DNA of 5,731 bases from an uncultured Oscillospiraceae bacterium (GCA_958403605.1 CATXYA010000142.1:1-5731); one strand, 5' to 3'. Positions 1-5,731 are shown, counted from the stretch's first letter. Notes: generated by a model not told the origin, from the letters alone. Numbers and translations are program-made.

Positions 1-413
1 CCGCCTTCTGCGTGCCCTATGTCTATATGCTGGTGAAAGCGCGCCTGGTGGGCATGGACAAAAGCCTGGCTGAGGCCGCGCGCGACCTGGGCGCCAGCGA
101 GGCGCGCACCTTTTTTGACATCACATTGCCACTGCTGGCCCCGGCCATCGTGTCGGGTATGCTGCTCAGCTTTGCCATGAGCCTAGACGACGTCATCATC
201 AGCGTGTTCGTCACGGGCGTCAACGTAAACACGCTGCCCATCAAGGTGTACACACAGCTGAAGACCGGCGTCACGCCGGAGATCAACGCGCTGTGCACGC
301 TGATGCTGGCGGCCACCATCATTTTGGTTGTCCTCTCCACCCTGCTGGGCCGCATTGGACGGCCCAAGGCTTCGGAGAGCAACGATAGAGAGGAAATTCT
401 GGAGGGTAAATAA
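1..413 (+). CDS. potC: Spermidine/putrescine-type ABC transporter permease, PotC-like (5' truncated by window edge)
   Basis: This is the C-terminal 136 residues or so of an inner-membrane permease of a Pot-type ABC importer. The reading frame is open through the left edge (codons begin at position 3, AFCVPYVYMLVKARL), so the true start lies upstream and the GTG at 12 is internal. The EAA loop that docks on the ATPase is visible: LAEAARDLGA, then about nine residues, then an I-T-LP motif (DITLPLLAPAI). It is followed by a membrane segment (roughly IVSGMLLSFAMSL, then DDVIISVFVTG) and a last one (ALCTLMLAATIILVVLSTLLG) before a short charged tail. The DDV stretch after the membrane segment is typical of PotC/PotI permeases. 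Its TAA overlaps the ATG of the binding-protein gene by one base (TAATG), as expected for a potABCD operon, so potA and potB probably lie upstream. Family assignment is firm; the transported substrate is not established. Confidence 0.9.
   Translation, partial: AFCVPYVYMLVKARLVGMDKSLAEAARDLGASEARTFFDITLPLLAPAIVSGMLLSFAMSLDDVIISVFVTGVNVNTLPIKVYTQLKTGVTPEINALCTLMLAATIILVVLSTLLGRIGRPKASESNDREEILEGK
401..406 (+). promoter_or_regulatory. Ribosome binding site for the PotD-like gene, inside the potC end
   Basis: GGAGGG lies six bases before the ATG at 413, within the last codons of the permease gene. It supports the 413 start and, with the TAATG overlap, suggests coupled translation of permease and binding protein. 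Confidence 0.75.
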
Positions 414-1525
414 TGAAAAAGATCTTTGCAATCGCTTTGGCCTTAACGCTCAGCCTCACCGTGCTGGCGGGCTGCGGCGGCTCCGCTTCTTCCGCCCCCG
501 CCGCCTCCGGTTCCGGCAGCACCGCTGCTTCCCAGCCGCAGAGCGCCGCGGGCAGCACGGAGCTGAACCTGTACACCTGGGAGGGCATGTTCCCGCAGGA
601 GGTGCTGGACGGCTTCACCGCCGAGACCGGCATCAAGGTGAACTATTCCAGCTTCGACACCGACGAGACCATGCTAGCCAAGCTGGAGACCTCCAAGGGC
701 GGCGATTACGACCTGGTGATCGCCGACGATTATATCGTCGAGACGGCCATCTCCGAGGGCCTTGTCACCGAGCTGGACAAAACCAAGATCCCCAACATCG
801 GCAACGTCAATCCCATTTACCAGGGCCAGTTTTTTGACCCCACGGACGCCTACACTGTGCCCTACGGCGCGGGCGTGCAGACCATCGTCTACAACCCCGC
901 CACGGTGGATGTGGACATCCAGGGCTACGCCGACCTGTGGGACCCGGCGCTGAAAGACAACCTGGCCGTCATCGGCAACTACCGCGTTGTCAACGGCATG
1001 GCGCTGAAGGTGCTGGGCGAAAGCTACAACACCGAGGACGTGGCCGCCATTGAAAAGGCCGGGGAAAAGTTACTGGAGCTGGCCCCCAACATTCGCCTCA
1101 TCAAGGACGACAACGTGCAGGACGACCTCATTTCCGGTGAGGTGGGCGCCGCCGTCATGTACACCAGCCAGGTGACCCTGGCCTGCCGGGCCGACCCCAC
1201 CCTGAAGGTGGTCTATCCCACCGAGGGCGTCGGCTTTGGCATCATGGCCCAGTTTATCCCCTCCCAGGCGCCCCACGCGGACGCCGCCTATGCGTTCATG
1301 GATTATATCCTGCGCCCGGAGGTGAGCAAAACATGCTTTGAGGCGCTGGGCTACTACTGCACCAACGCCGCCGCGGACGAGCTGATCGACGAGGCGTACC
1401 GCTCCTTCCTGACGCTGCCGGAGGATTTCCACAGCGAGACGGAGATGATCCAGAACCTTTCCGCCGCGGCCGACGAGGCCCACGTGAAGGTGTGGACGGA
1501 ATTCAAAACTGCCTGCGGACAATAA
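413..1525 (+). CDS. potD: PotD-like extracellular substrate-binding lipoprotein of the ABC importer
   Basis: A 370-residue solute-binding protein that captures the ligand outside the membrane and delivers it to the PotB/PotC permeases. Residues 1-20 are a lipoprotein signal peptide with lipobox LAGC, giving a lipid-anchored Cys21. A low-complexity Ser/Ala/Gly/Pro linker (about 22-49) follows, then the periplasmic-binding-protein fold. PotD-family landmarks include LYTWEG (53-58), FTAETGIKVNYSSFDTDETM (68-87), DYDLVIADDY (98-107), ADLWDPALKDN (173-183), EGVGFGIMAQFIP (271-283) and YAFMDYILRPEV (293-304). By hand comparison with remembered E. coli PotD, the first pocket Trp is kept (Trp56). The counterparts of Asp168, Glu171, Trp255 and Asp257 look like Asn189, Val192, Gly276 and Met278. 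The family is therefore clear, but spermidine or putrescine is doubtful as the ligand. The start at 413 is fixed by the signal peptide and the upstream GGAGGG. The gene ends just before an intrinsic terminator. Confidence 0.9.
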   Translation: MKKIFAIALALTLSLTVLAGCGGSASSAPAASGSGSTAASQPQSAAGSTELNLYTWEGMFPQEVLDGFTAETGIKVNYSSFDTDETMLAKLETSKGGDYDLVIADDYIVETAISEGLVTELDKTKIPNIGNVNPIYQGQFFDPTDAYTVPYGAGVQTIVYNPATVDVDIQGYADLWDPALKDNLAVIGNYRVVNGMALKVLGESYNTEDVAAIEKAGEKLLELAPNIRLIKDDNVQDDLISGEVGAAVMYTSQVTLACRADPTLKVVYPTEGVGFGIMAQFIPSQAPHADAAYAFMDYILRPEVSKTCFEALGYYCTNAAADELIDEAYRSFLTLPEDFHSETEMIQNLSAAADEAHVKVWTEFKTACGQ

Positions 1526-1532
1526 GCCGCGC

Positions 1533-1560
1533 AAAGGGCCGCCGTGAGGCGGCCCTTTTT
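1533..1560 (+). terminator. Intrinsic terminator after the PotD-like gene
   Basis: An 11-bp perfect stem pairs 1533-1543 (AAAGGGCCGCC) with 1548-1558 (GGCGGCCCTTT) around a GTGA loop, which is a GNRA-type tetraloop in RNA. It runs into TTTTT at 1556-1560. It begins seven bases after the potD stop. It would end the transporter transcript, or let only part of it read into the hydrolase cluster. Confidence 0.9.
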
Positions 1561-1616
1561 CAAAGCTTTCCGCTGCCGCGCAGACGGCGGCACTGTTGGA
1601 CCGGGAATATAAAAAT

Positions 1617-1623
1617 GGGGAGG
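1617..1623 (+). promoter_or_regulatory. Ribosome binding site that sets the M20 amidohydrolase start
   Basis: GGGGAGG sits eight bases before the ATG at 1632. An in-frame TTG at 1596 would add 12 residues but would place this strong site inside the gene and has no comparable site of its own. The ATG at 1632 is therefore preferred. Confidence 0.75.
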
Positions 1624-1631
1624 ACCGCACT

Positions 1632-2933
1632 ATGGACCGCATCGAACAATTGATCGTGGACGCCATCGACGCGCACCGCGCCGAGCTGCTTACTTATGTC
1701 AAGGCCATCGCCGCCCAGGCGGAGCCGGGCTTTTATGAAACGCACACCGCCGCGCTGACACAGGAGGCCCTGCGCCGCTGCGGCCTCGCCCCCGAGACGG
1801 GCCTGGCCCGCACCGGCGTCAAGGCGGTGCTGCGGGGCGGGGTGGCCGGCCCCTGTGCCGCCGTCATCGGCGAATTGGACGGCATTTTGTGCCCCACCCA
1901 CCCGGCGGCAAACCCGGCCAACGGCGTGGCCCACGCCTGCGGCCACAACGCCCAGATGGGCGCGCTGCTGGGCGCGGCCATGGCGCTGTCCCAGCCGGAG
2001 GTGGCCGCAGCCCTTGCCGGCAGCGTGGCGTTTTTCGCCGTGCCCGCCGAGGAGTACGTACCCGATGCCACCCGCCGCGCCCTGCGGCAGGAGGGCATCG
2101 AGTTCTGCTGCGGCAAATCCGAGCTGCTACGGCGGGGCGCGTTCAATGACATCGACCTGGCCCTCACCACCCACGTGCACATGATCCCCTGCGAAAGCGA
2201 CCTGCTGCTGGGTAACGCGGCCTGTAACGGCTTTGTCAGCAAGACGGTAATTTTCCACGGCAAGGCCGCCCACGCGGCCACCGCTCCCCACGAAGGCGTC
2301 AACGCCCTCAACGCCGCGGCCCTGGCGCTGTCCGCCATCGGGCTGGTGCGCGAGACCTTCCGCGAGTGCGACGCCGTGCGTATCCACGCCAACATCCGCG
2401 AGGGCGGCGCGGCGCTGAACGTGGTACCCGAGACGGTGGTGCTGGAGGCCATGGTGCGCGCCGCCACGCTGGAATCGCTGGCGGACGCGGAGCAGAAATT
2501 CGACCGCGCCTGCACCCACGCCGCGCTGGCCTTGGGGGCCGCCGCCGAGATCCGCACTGCGCAGGGCTATCTGCCCGTGCGGCCCAGCGCCGCGGACCCC
2601 GCGCTGCTGGCCGCCGCCGGGGCCCTGGGAGACGGTGTCACTGTGGAATGTGTCACGCCTGCCATGCACAACCTGGCCTCCACCGACGTGGGCGATTTGA
2701 CCCACATCATGCCTGTGGTGAATTTCACCCACGGCGGTGCGGTGGGCGCGCTGCACAGCGCCGGGTTCCATATTGCGGACGAGGAAAAAGCCTATCTCGT
2801 CCCCGCCAAGATGATGGCGCTGACAGCCTATCACCTGCTTAAAAACGGCGCCGCCCTGGCCCGGCGCACGCTGGCGGATTTTGCGCCTGTGTATTCCATT
2901 CCCGCGTACATCGACCATGTGAGGAGGCAGTGA
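1632..2933 (+). CDS. M20-family metallo-amidohydrolase (aminoacylase/carboxypeptidase-like)
   Basis: A 433-residue cytoplasmic zinc-dependent hydrolase that should cleave an amide bond in an N-acyl amino acid, N-acyl amine or small peptide-like substrate. The M20 order is complete. The first metal-site region is GELDGI (80-85) then AHACGHNAQ (100-108), with Cys103 and His105. The general-base/ligand pair is Glu140-Glu141 in PAEEYV. A further His lies in TTHVH (His181/His183). The dimerisation (lid) domain starts near 200, with FHGKAAHAATAPHEGVNAL (208-226). A C-terminal STDVGD (350-355) and ALHSAGFH (373-380) probably supply the last metal ligand (His375). A Cys-Cys pair (159-160) precedes GKSELLRRGAF, an insert I associate with the HACGHN-type Firmicutes subgroup near AbgB. 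No signal peptide is present. It leads the three-gene cluster and ends four bases before the NifH-like gene. The exact substrate cannot be read from the sequence. Confidence 0.9.
   Translation: MDRIEQLIVDAIDAHRAELLTYVKAIAAQAEPGFYETHTAALTQEALRRCGLAPETGLARTGVKAVLRGGVAGPCAAVIGELDGILCPTHPAANPANGVAHACGHNAQMGALLGAAMALSQPEVAAALAGSVAFFAVPAEEYVPDATRRALRQEGIEFCCGKSELLRRGAFNDIDLALTTHVHMIPCESDLLLGNAACNGFVSKTVIFHGKAAHAATAPHEGVNALNAAALALSAIGLVRETFRECDAVRIHANIREGGAALNVVPETVVLEAMVRAATLESLADAEQKFDRACTHAALALGAAAEIRTAQGYLPVRPSAADPALLAAAGALGDGVTVECVTPAMHNLASTDVGDLTHIMPVVNFTHGGAVGALHSAGFHIADEEKAYLVPAKMMALTAYHLLKNGAALARRTLADFAPVYSIPAYIDHVRRQ
2922..2927 (+). promoter_or_regulatory. Ribosome binding site for the NifH-like gene
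   Basis: AGGAGG lies ten bases before the ATG at 2938, inside the final codons of the M20 gene. The spacing is slightly long but usable. It supports co-transcription and the 2938 start, which places the P-loop at residues 9-17 as in NifH. Confidence 0.65.
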
Positions 2934-2937
2934 AGCG

Positions 2938-3795
2938 ATGGCACAGCGCATTTGTTTTTTAGGGCGCGGCGGCAGCGGCAAAAGCACCGTGGCGCAAAAC
3001 CTCAGTCACGCGCTGGCGCGCAAGGGCTACCGCGTACTGCTGGTGGGCAATGACATCAGCCTTTCCTCCACTGTGCTGCTGCGGGGCGAAGTGGACATCG
3101 AGCCCGCGCTGGAGGATTACCGCGAGCACTACGAGATCGACCTCAACGACTATGTGCTCGCCACGCCCAGCGGCGTCTACTGCCTGGAGCTTGGCAGCAT
3201 CGACCCCGGCGTGGGGTGTCTGGCCCGCGGCATCAACCTCATCGATGAAATGCTGGGCTTCCAGGGCGTGGTGCAGCGCCTGGGGCTGGATTTCATCCTC
3301 TACGACATCTCCGGCGAGACGCCCTGCACAGGCTACATCCTGCCCATCCGCGAGGGCGTGATGCAGCGGTGCATCATCGTCACCAATGGCAGCTTTGCCT
3401 CCGTCACCACGGCCAACAGCCTGCTGCAGGCCATCGTGCGGGCCTCCGAGGCCGCCAACTTCCCCGTGCAGCTGCTGGTGAACAACGCCTCCTGCCGCGA
3501 CACCCAGGAAGAATTGTCCGATTACGCCCGCCGCGCCACCATCGAGATCCTGGCGTGCCTGGGCTATGCGAAGGAGCTGGAATACAGCGCTCTGGCGGGC
3601 AAGACGGTGTTTGAGACGGCGCCGCAGAGCGCCATCGCCCAGCGCATCGACCAAGTGGCGGAGGACCTGCTGCTGCCCACCATCCCCATCGACCTCACGC
3701 CCTTCCCCCGCCGCGAGCTGATCGGCTGGCTGCGGGCCTGGCAGCGGCGGGAGCTGGCGCGCCGTCTGGCGGCGGAGGAGGCGGGCGATGGTTGA
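2938..3795 (+). CDS. NifH/BchL-like [4Fe-4S] P-loop ATPase (nitrogenase Fe-protein homologue), orphan of NifDK
   Basis: A 285-residue protein collinear with nitrogenase Fe protein (about 290 residues). Known relatives are homodimeric ATPases that carry one shared [4Fe-4S] cluster and pass low-potential electrons to a partner. Landmarks are the P-loop GRGGSGKST (9-17), VGNDISLSST (36-45, NifH switch I), PGVGCLARG (90-98) with Cys94 matching cluster Cys97, and YDISGETPC (122-130, switch II) with Cys130 matching cluster Cys132. LPIRE (135-139) and VNNASCRDTQEE (181-192), matching the NifH nucleotide-base segment, follow. Arg97 matches the NifH arginine that is ADP-ribosylated in some bacteria. 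Both cluster cysteines separate it from MinD/ParA proteins. Oddities are Arg10 for the signature Lys10, Ser41 for Lys41, Ser43 for Asp43, Glu127 for Asp129, and a basic/acidic helical tail (about 258-282). No NifD/NifK-like gene is in the window. The physiological electron acceptor is unknown. A role in reducing or activating a substrate of the neighbouring hydrolases is inference. Confidence 0.88.
   Translation: MAQRICFLGRGGSGKSTVAQNLSHALARKGYRVLLVGNDISLSSTVLLRGEVDIEPALEDYREHYEIDLNDYVLATPSGVYCLELGSIDPGVGCLARGINLIDEMLGFQGVVQRLGLDFILYDISGETPCTGYILPIREGVMQRCIIVTNGSFASVTTANSLLQAIVRASEAANFPVQLLVNNASCRDTQEELSDYARRATIEILACLGYAKELEYSALAGKTVFETAPQSAIAQRIDQVAEDLLLPTIPIDLTPFPRRELIGWLRAWQRRELARRLAAEEAGDG
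3774..3780 (+). promoter_or_regulatory. Ribosome binding site for the D-aminoacylase-like gene, inside the NifH-like gene
   Basis: GGAGGAG lies seven bases before the ATG at 3788 and codes for part of the Ala/Glu-rich NifH-like tail. It supports a start overlapping the upstream gene by eight bases, and hence translational coupling. Confidence 0.75.
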
Positions 3796-5140
3796 TCTGC
3801 GCATCGAAAACGGGCGCGTCATCGACACCCGCACCAAAACCTCCACCGTCGCCAATGTGATGATCCAGGACGGCAGGATCGCAGAGGTATCGGGCGCGTG
3901 CCCGCCCGCGGCGCGGGTGCTGGACGCGGCGGGCCTGTGCGTGGCCCCCGGCTTCATCGATATCCACAGTCACCTGGACGGCTACGATTACGGCGGGCAG
4001 CTCTCGGTGCTGCAGGGCATCACCACCACCGTGGGCGGCAACTGCGGCCTCTCCCCGCTGGAATTGGACGAGTTTTTCCGCGCCCAGGCGCGGGACGGCT
4101 TTCCCATCCACCAGGCCGAGCTCGTGGGCCACAGCTTCAGCATGCGGGCCGCCGTGGGCCTGACGGATACCGCTGCCAAGGCCTCTCCCGCCCAGCTGGA
4201 CCCCATGCGCCGCCTGGCCGACAAGGCCTTGCGGGAGGGCGCCGCCGGGGTCTCCCTGGGGCTGGATTACGCCCCCGGCACCAGCCTGGCGGAGATCGAC
4301 GCCATGGCCGAGCTGGCCGCCCTTTACGGCCGCATCCTGCCGGTACATACCCGCCTGTTCACGCAAAACGACCTCTACTCTCTGTATGAGATGTTGGCGG
4401 CGGCCCGGCGCAGCGGCGTGCGGCTGCTGTTGAGCCATTTCGTCTACCAGTACAGCGGCTTTGGCACCATCCGCCCCGCATTGGACATCGTGGACGCCGC
4501 GCGCGCCAAGGGCATGGACGTGTGGATCGACAGCGGCATGTACACCGATTGGGCCACTTACATTGACACCGCCACCTTTGACGAGCAGACCATCCGCGAC
4601 AACGCCCTGCGCTTCGGCGACATGGTGGTGGCCACGGGCAAGTACACGGGCACACGCCTCAACCGCGACCTCTACCTGCTGCTGCGCCGCAAATATCCGC
4701 GGGAATCCGTCATCTGCTTCTCCGGCGAGCCCTACGAGATCTATGAGACGCTGCAAAAGCCCTATGCCATGATGAGCACCGACTCGGGCGCCTACGCCCC
4801 CGGCGAGGGCCATCCGCAGATCGCGGGCAGCTATCCCCGCTTTTTGCGCAAGATGGTGCGGGAGGAACAGCTGCTGAATTTGGAGGAAGCGGTGTACAAG
4901 TGCACGCTGCTGCCCGCCGAGACGATGCAGCTGAAAAACAAGGGCAGCATCGAGCCCGGCTATGACGCCGACCTCGTCCTCTTCGACCCCGGCATCGTGG
5001 CCGACAACGCCAAAATGCCGGACAAGGGCGAGCCGGACGCCGCGCCCGATGGCATCCCCTACGTGCTGGTGAGCGGGGCCTTCGCCGTGGAAAACGGCGA
5101 ATACCAGGGCACGAAAAGCGGCCGGCCCATCCGGTTTTGA
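3788..5140 (+). CDS. D-aminoacylase / N-acyl-D-amino-acid deacylase family amidohydrolase
   Basis: A 450-residue cytoplasmic member of the amidohydrolase superfamily (small beta domain plus metal-bearing TIM barrel). Relatives remove N-acyl groups from D-amino acids. Residues 1-50 form the N-terminal half of the beta domain (LRIENGRVIDTRT...IQDGRIAEV). PGFIDIHSHLD (54-64) gives His60 and His62. GITTTVGGNCGLSPL (77-91) holds Cys86, matching the bridging cysteine of the D-aminoacylase family. GAAGVSLGLDYAPGTS (151-166), VHTR (186-189), LLSHF (214-218, His217) and TDSG (331-334, Asp332, the likely catalytic Asp) follow. The family tail is present: YPRFLRKMVREE (349-360), NLEEAVYKCTLLPAETMQLKNKGSIEPGYDADLVLFDP (364-401) and GIPYVLVSGAFAVENG (422-437). 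The region after His217 (DVWIDSGMYTDWAT, 244-257) departs from the D-x-Y-P-Y type motif I expect in classical members, so the acyl group and amino acid are uncertain. The ATG overlaps the NifH-like stop by eight bases. A terminator follows. Confidence 0.88.
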   Translation: MVDLRIENGRVIDTRTKTSTVANVMIQDGRIAEVSGACPPAARVLDAAGLCVAPGFIDIHSHLDGYDYGGQLSVLQGITTTVGGNCGLSPLELDEFFRAQARDGFPIHQAELVGHSFSMRAAVGLTDTAAKASPAQLDPMRRLADKALREGAAGVSLGLDYAPGTSLAEIDAMAELAALYGRILPVHTRLFTQNDLYSLYEMLAAARRSGVRLLLSHFVYQYSGFGTIRPALDIVDAARAKGMDVWIDSGMYTDWATYIDTATFDEQTIRDNALRFGDMVVATGKYTGTRLNRDLYLLLRRKYPRESVICFSGEPYEIYETLQKPYAMMSTDSGAYAPGEGHPQIAGSYPRFLRKMVREEQLLNLEEAVYKCTLLPAETMQLKNKGSIEPGYDADLVLFDPGIVADNAKMPDKGEPDAAPDGIPYVLVSGAFAVENGEYQGTKSGRPIRF

Positions 5141-5145
5141 ACAGC

Positions 5146-5181
5146 AAAAGCGCAGGCCCTTCAAAAGGCCTGCGCTTTTTT
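5146..5181. terminator. Bidirectional intrinsic terminator between convergent genes
   Basis: The stem pairs 5146-5158 (AAAAGCGCAGGCC) with 5167-5179 (GGCCTGCGCTTTT), 13 bp in all with a 9-bp GC-rich core and an eight-base loop. T-runs follow on the plus strand (5176-5181) and, more weakly (four T plus interruptions), on the minus strand. It begins five bases after the amidohydrolase stop and lies 23 bases beyond the convergent phosphofructokinase stop, so it can serve both genes. Confidence 0.88.
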
Positions 5182-5203
5182 ATCCGGATGTCGCCGGACG
5201 CTT

Positions 5204-5731
5204 TTACTTCAGATAGATATGCCGCGGCAGGCCGTTGACATACATGGGGGTCAGCTCCGCCTGAATGAGCGGGCGCATATATTCCACCAGCTGCGGCATC
5301 ACGCCGTTGTGGGCTTCGTTGATCCAATCGAGGGGCACGCGCTTTTCCCGGTTGGCGATCTGGCGGATATCCTGCGCCGCGGTGATGCACTGGTACGGCT
5401 CGTCCGAAACGCGCACCAGGCCCACCATTTCGCCGGTGCGGCCTTCCCAGGCCGCGCGCACGGCGGCGCCGCCCACCTGGAACGCCTCGGTGACGTCCAC
5501 GCGCCCCGCCACATGGCTGGAGCAGCGCTGCAGGGTAGACAGTTCGATGGCGCGGGCCTTGGTGCCCAGCTCCCGAATGACCTTGCCCGCCAGATACCGA
5601 CCCGTCCCGGTGAGGATCTTGTGGCCAAAGGCGTCCCGGGGGCCCAGCTCCTCCTCCATCTCGCAGACGTACTGGCCGCCGGCGGTGCGGACGCCCTCGG
5701 ACACGGCCACCACCACGTTGCCCTTCTGCTT
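5204..5731 (-). CDS. 6-phosphofructokinase, PPi-PFK-like clade, C-terminal part (5' end beyond window)
   Basis: The last 175 residues or so of a phosphofructokinase, which phosphorylates fructose 6-phosphate to fructose 1,6-bisphosphate in glycolysis. The frame stays open to the right edge (KQKGNVVVAVSEGVR), so the GTG at 5716 is internal. Landmarks in order are VVAVSEGVR, the FGH...GTGRYLAGKVIRELG segment, KARAIELSTLQRCSSH (sugar-phosphate-site region), an Asp/Glu helix DVTEAFQVGGAAV, then VSDEPY, DWINEAHNGV and PLIQAELTPMYVNGLP. This spacing and the ending fit the roughly 400-residue clostridial/spirochaete PFK group often annotated as diphosphate-dependent. The residues that decide ATP versus PPi lie in the missing N-terminal half, so the donor cannot be called here. 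It is convergent with the amidohydrolase cluster and probably an unrelated housekeeping gene. Confidence 0.9.
   Translation of the reverse strand, partial: KQKGNVVVAVSEGVRTAGGQYVCEMEEELGPRDAFGHKILTGTGRYLAGKVIRELGTKARAIELSTLQRCSSHVAGRVDVTEAFQVGGAAVRAAWEGRTGEMVGLVRVSDEPYQCITAAQDIRQIANREKRVPLDWINEAHNGVMPQLVEYMRPLIQAELTPMYVNGLPRHIYLK

Noticed and set aside
328..837. 169-codon plus-strand frame overlapping the PotD-like gene start
   Set aside because: It is Arg/Gly-rich out-of-frame translation of the PotD-like gene with no motif and no credible ribosome binding site.
1574..1592. Small inverted repeat TGCCGC / GCGGCA between the terminator and the M20 gene
   Set aside because: A six-bp stem in GC-rich DNA is expected by chance, with no T-run or operator-like symmetry to support a function.
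1596..1613. Possible promoter: TTGGAC (1596) with TATAAA (1608)
   Set aside because: The two hexamers are only six bases apart, far from the usual 17, and transcription from TATAAA would start within the ribosome binding site.
1596..1631. Upstream TTG start extending the M20 protein by 12 residues
   Set aside because: The GGGGAGG at 1617-1623 is placed correctly for the ATG at 1632, and the extra residues are not part of the M20 fold.
1733..2987. Long minus-strand open frames opposite the M20 gene
   Set aside because: They have low-complexity Ser/Ala/Arg or Gly/His-rich translations typical of antisense frames in GC-rich coding DNA. The plus strand encodes a complete M20 enzyme.
2938..3795. 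MinD/ParA, ArsA or CooC-type ATPase as an alternative identity for the NifH-like protein
   Set aside because: Both NifH/BchL cluster cysteines occur in their proper contexts (PGVGC and switch II ending in Cys), and similarity continues through the NifH nucleotide-base segment and C-terminal region.
3695..5164. 489-codon open frame on the minus strand opposite the D-aminoacylase-like gene
   Set aside because: It is a shadow of the GC-rich plus-strand gene. Its predicted protein is rich in His, Gly, Ala and Val with a poly-Pro run and has no recognisable domain, while the plus strand carries a full, motif-complete enzyme.
5183..5198. Inverted repeat TCCGG / CCGGA between the terminator and the phosphofructokinase stop
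   Set aside because: It is only five bp, has no T-run on either side that would make it a terminator, and sits beside a much stronger hairpin.
1..5731. CRISPR arrays, insertion sequences, tRNA or rRNA genes, phage attachment sites
   Set aside because: No regularly spaced repeats, transposase-like frames, terminal inverted repeats or tRNA-like folds were seen. Nearly all the sequence is explained by the six genes and two terminators.

Overview
The window is GC-rich DNA (about two thirds G+C by eye) from what looks like a Gram-positive gut-type Clostridia relative, perhaps Oscillospiraceae/Ruminococcaceae. The evidence is an unusually GC-rich Firmicutes-style lipoprotein (LAGC lipobox followed by a Ser/Ala/Gly linker), strong GGAGG-type ribosome binding sites, compact T-tailed terminators, and a phosphofructokinase of the clostridial/spirochaete PPi-PFK-like type. 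The taxon is an inference from style only.

Layout. Positions 1-413 hold the 3' end of a PotC-like ABC permease gene. Its stop overlaps the start of a PotD-like substrate-binding lipoprotein gene (413-1525), which ends at a strong intrinsic terminator (1533-1560). After about 70 bases with no convincing promoter comes a tight three-gene, same-strand cluster. It contains an M20-family metallo-amidohydrolase (1632-2933), a NifH/BchL-like P-loop iron-sulfur ATPase (2938-3795), and a D-aminoacylase-type amidohydrolase (3788-5140, overlapping the NifH-like gene by 8 bases). A second hairpin (5146-5181) separates this cluster from a convergent, 3'-terminal part of a 6-phosphofructokinase gene on the minus strand (5204-5731).

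How the genes may work together. The layout suggests an uptake-and-degradation locus. A Pot-type importer would bring in a small ligand, and two unrelated zinc amidohydrolases would then cleave amide or N-acyl bonds in the cytoplasm. The unexpected member is the NifH-like protein. It keeps both cysteines that bridge the [4Fe-4S] cluster in nitrogenase Fe protein and in protochlorophyllide reductase L protein, yet no NifD/NifK-like partner is in the window. Several of its ATPase residues (NifH Lys10, Lys41, Asp43, Asp129) are replaced. By hand comparison with remembered E. coli PotD, the binding protein has also lost most of its polyamine-contacting acidic and aromatic residues, so the imported ligand is probably not spermidine or putrescine.

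The NifH-like protein sandwiched between two deacylases is the best candidate for an undescribed system. The phosphofructokinase looks like unrelated housekeeping.
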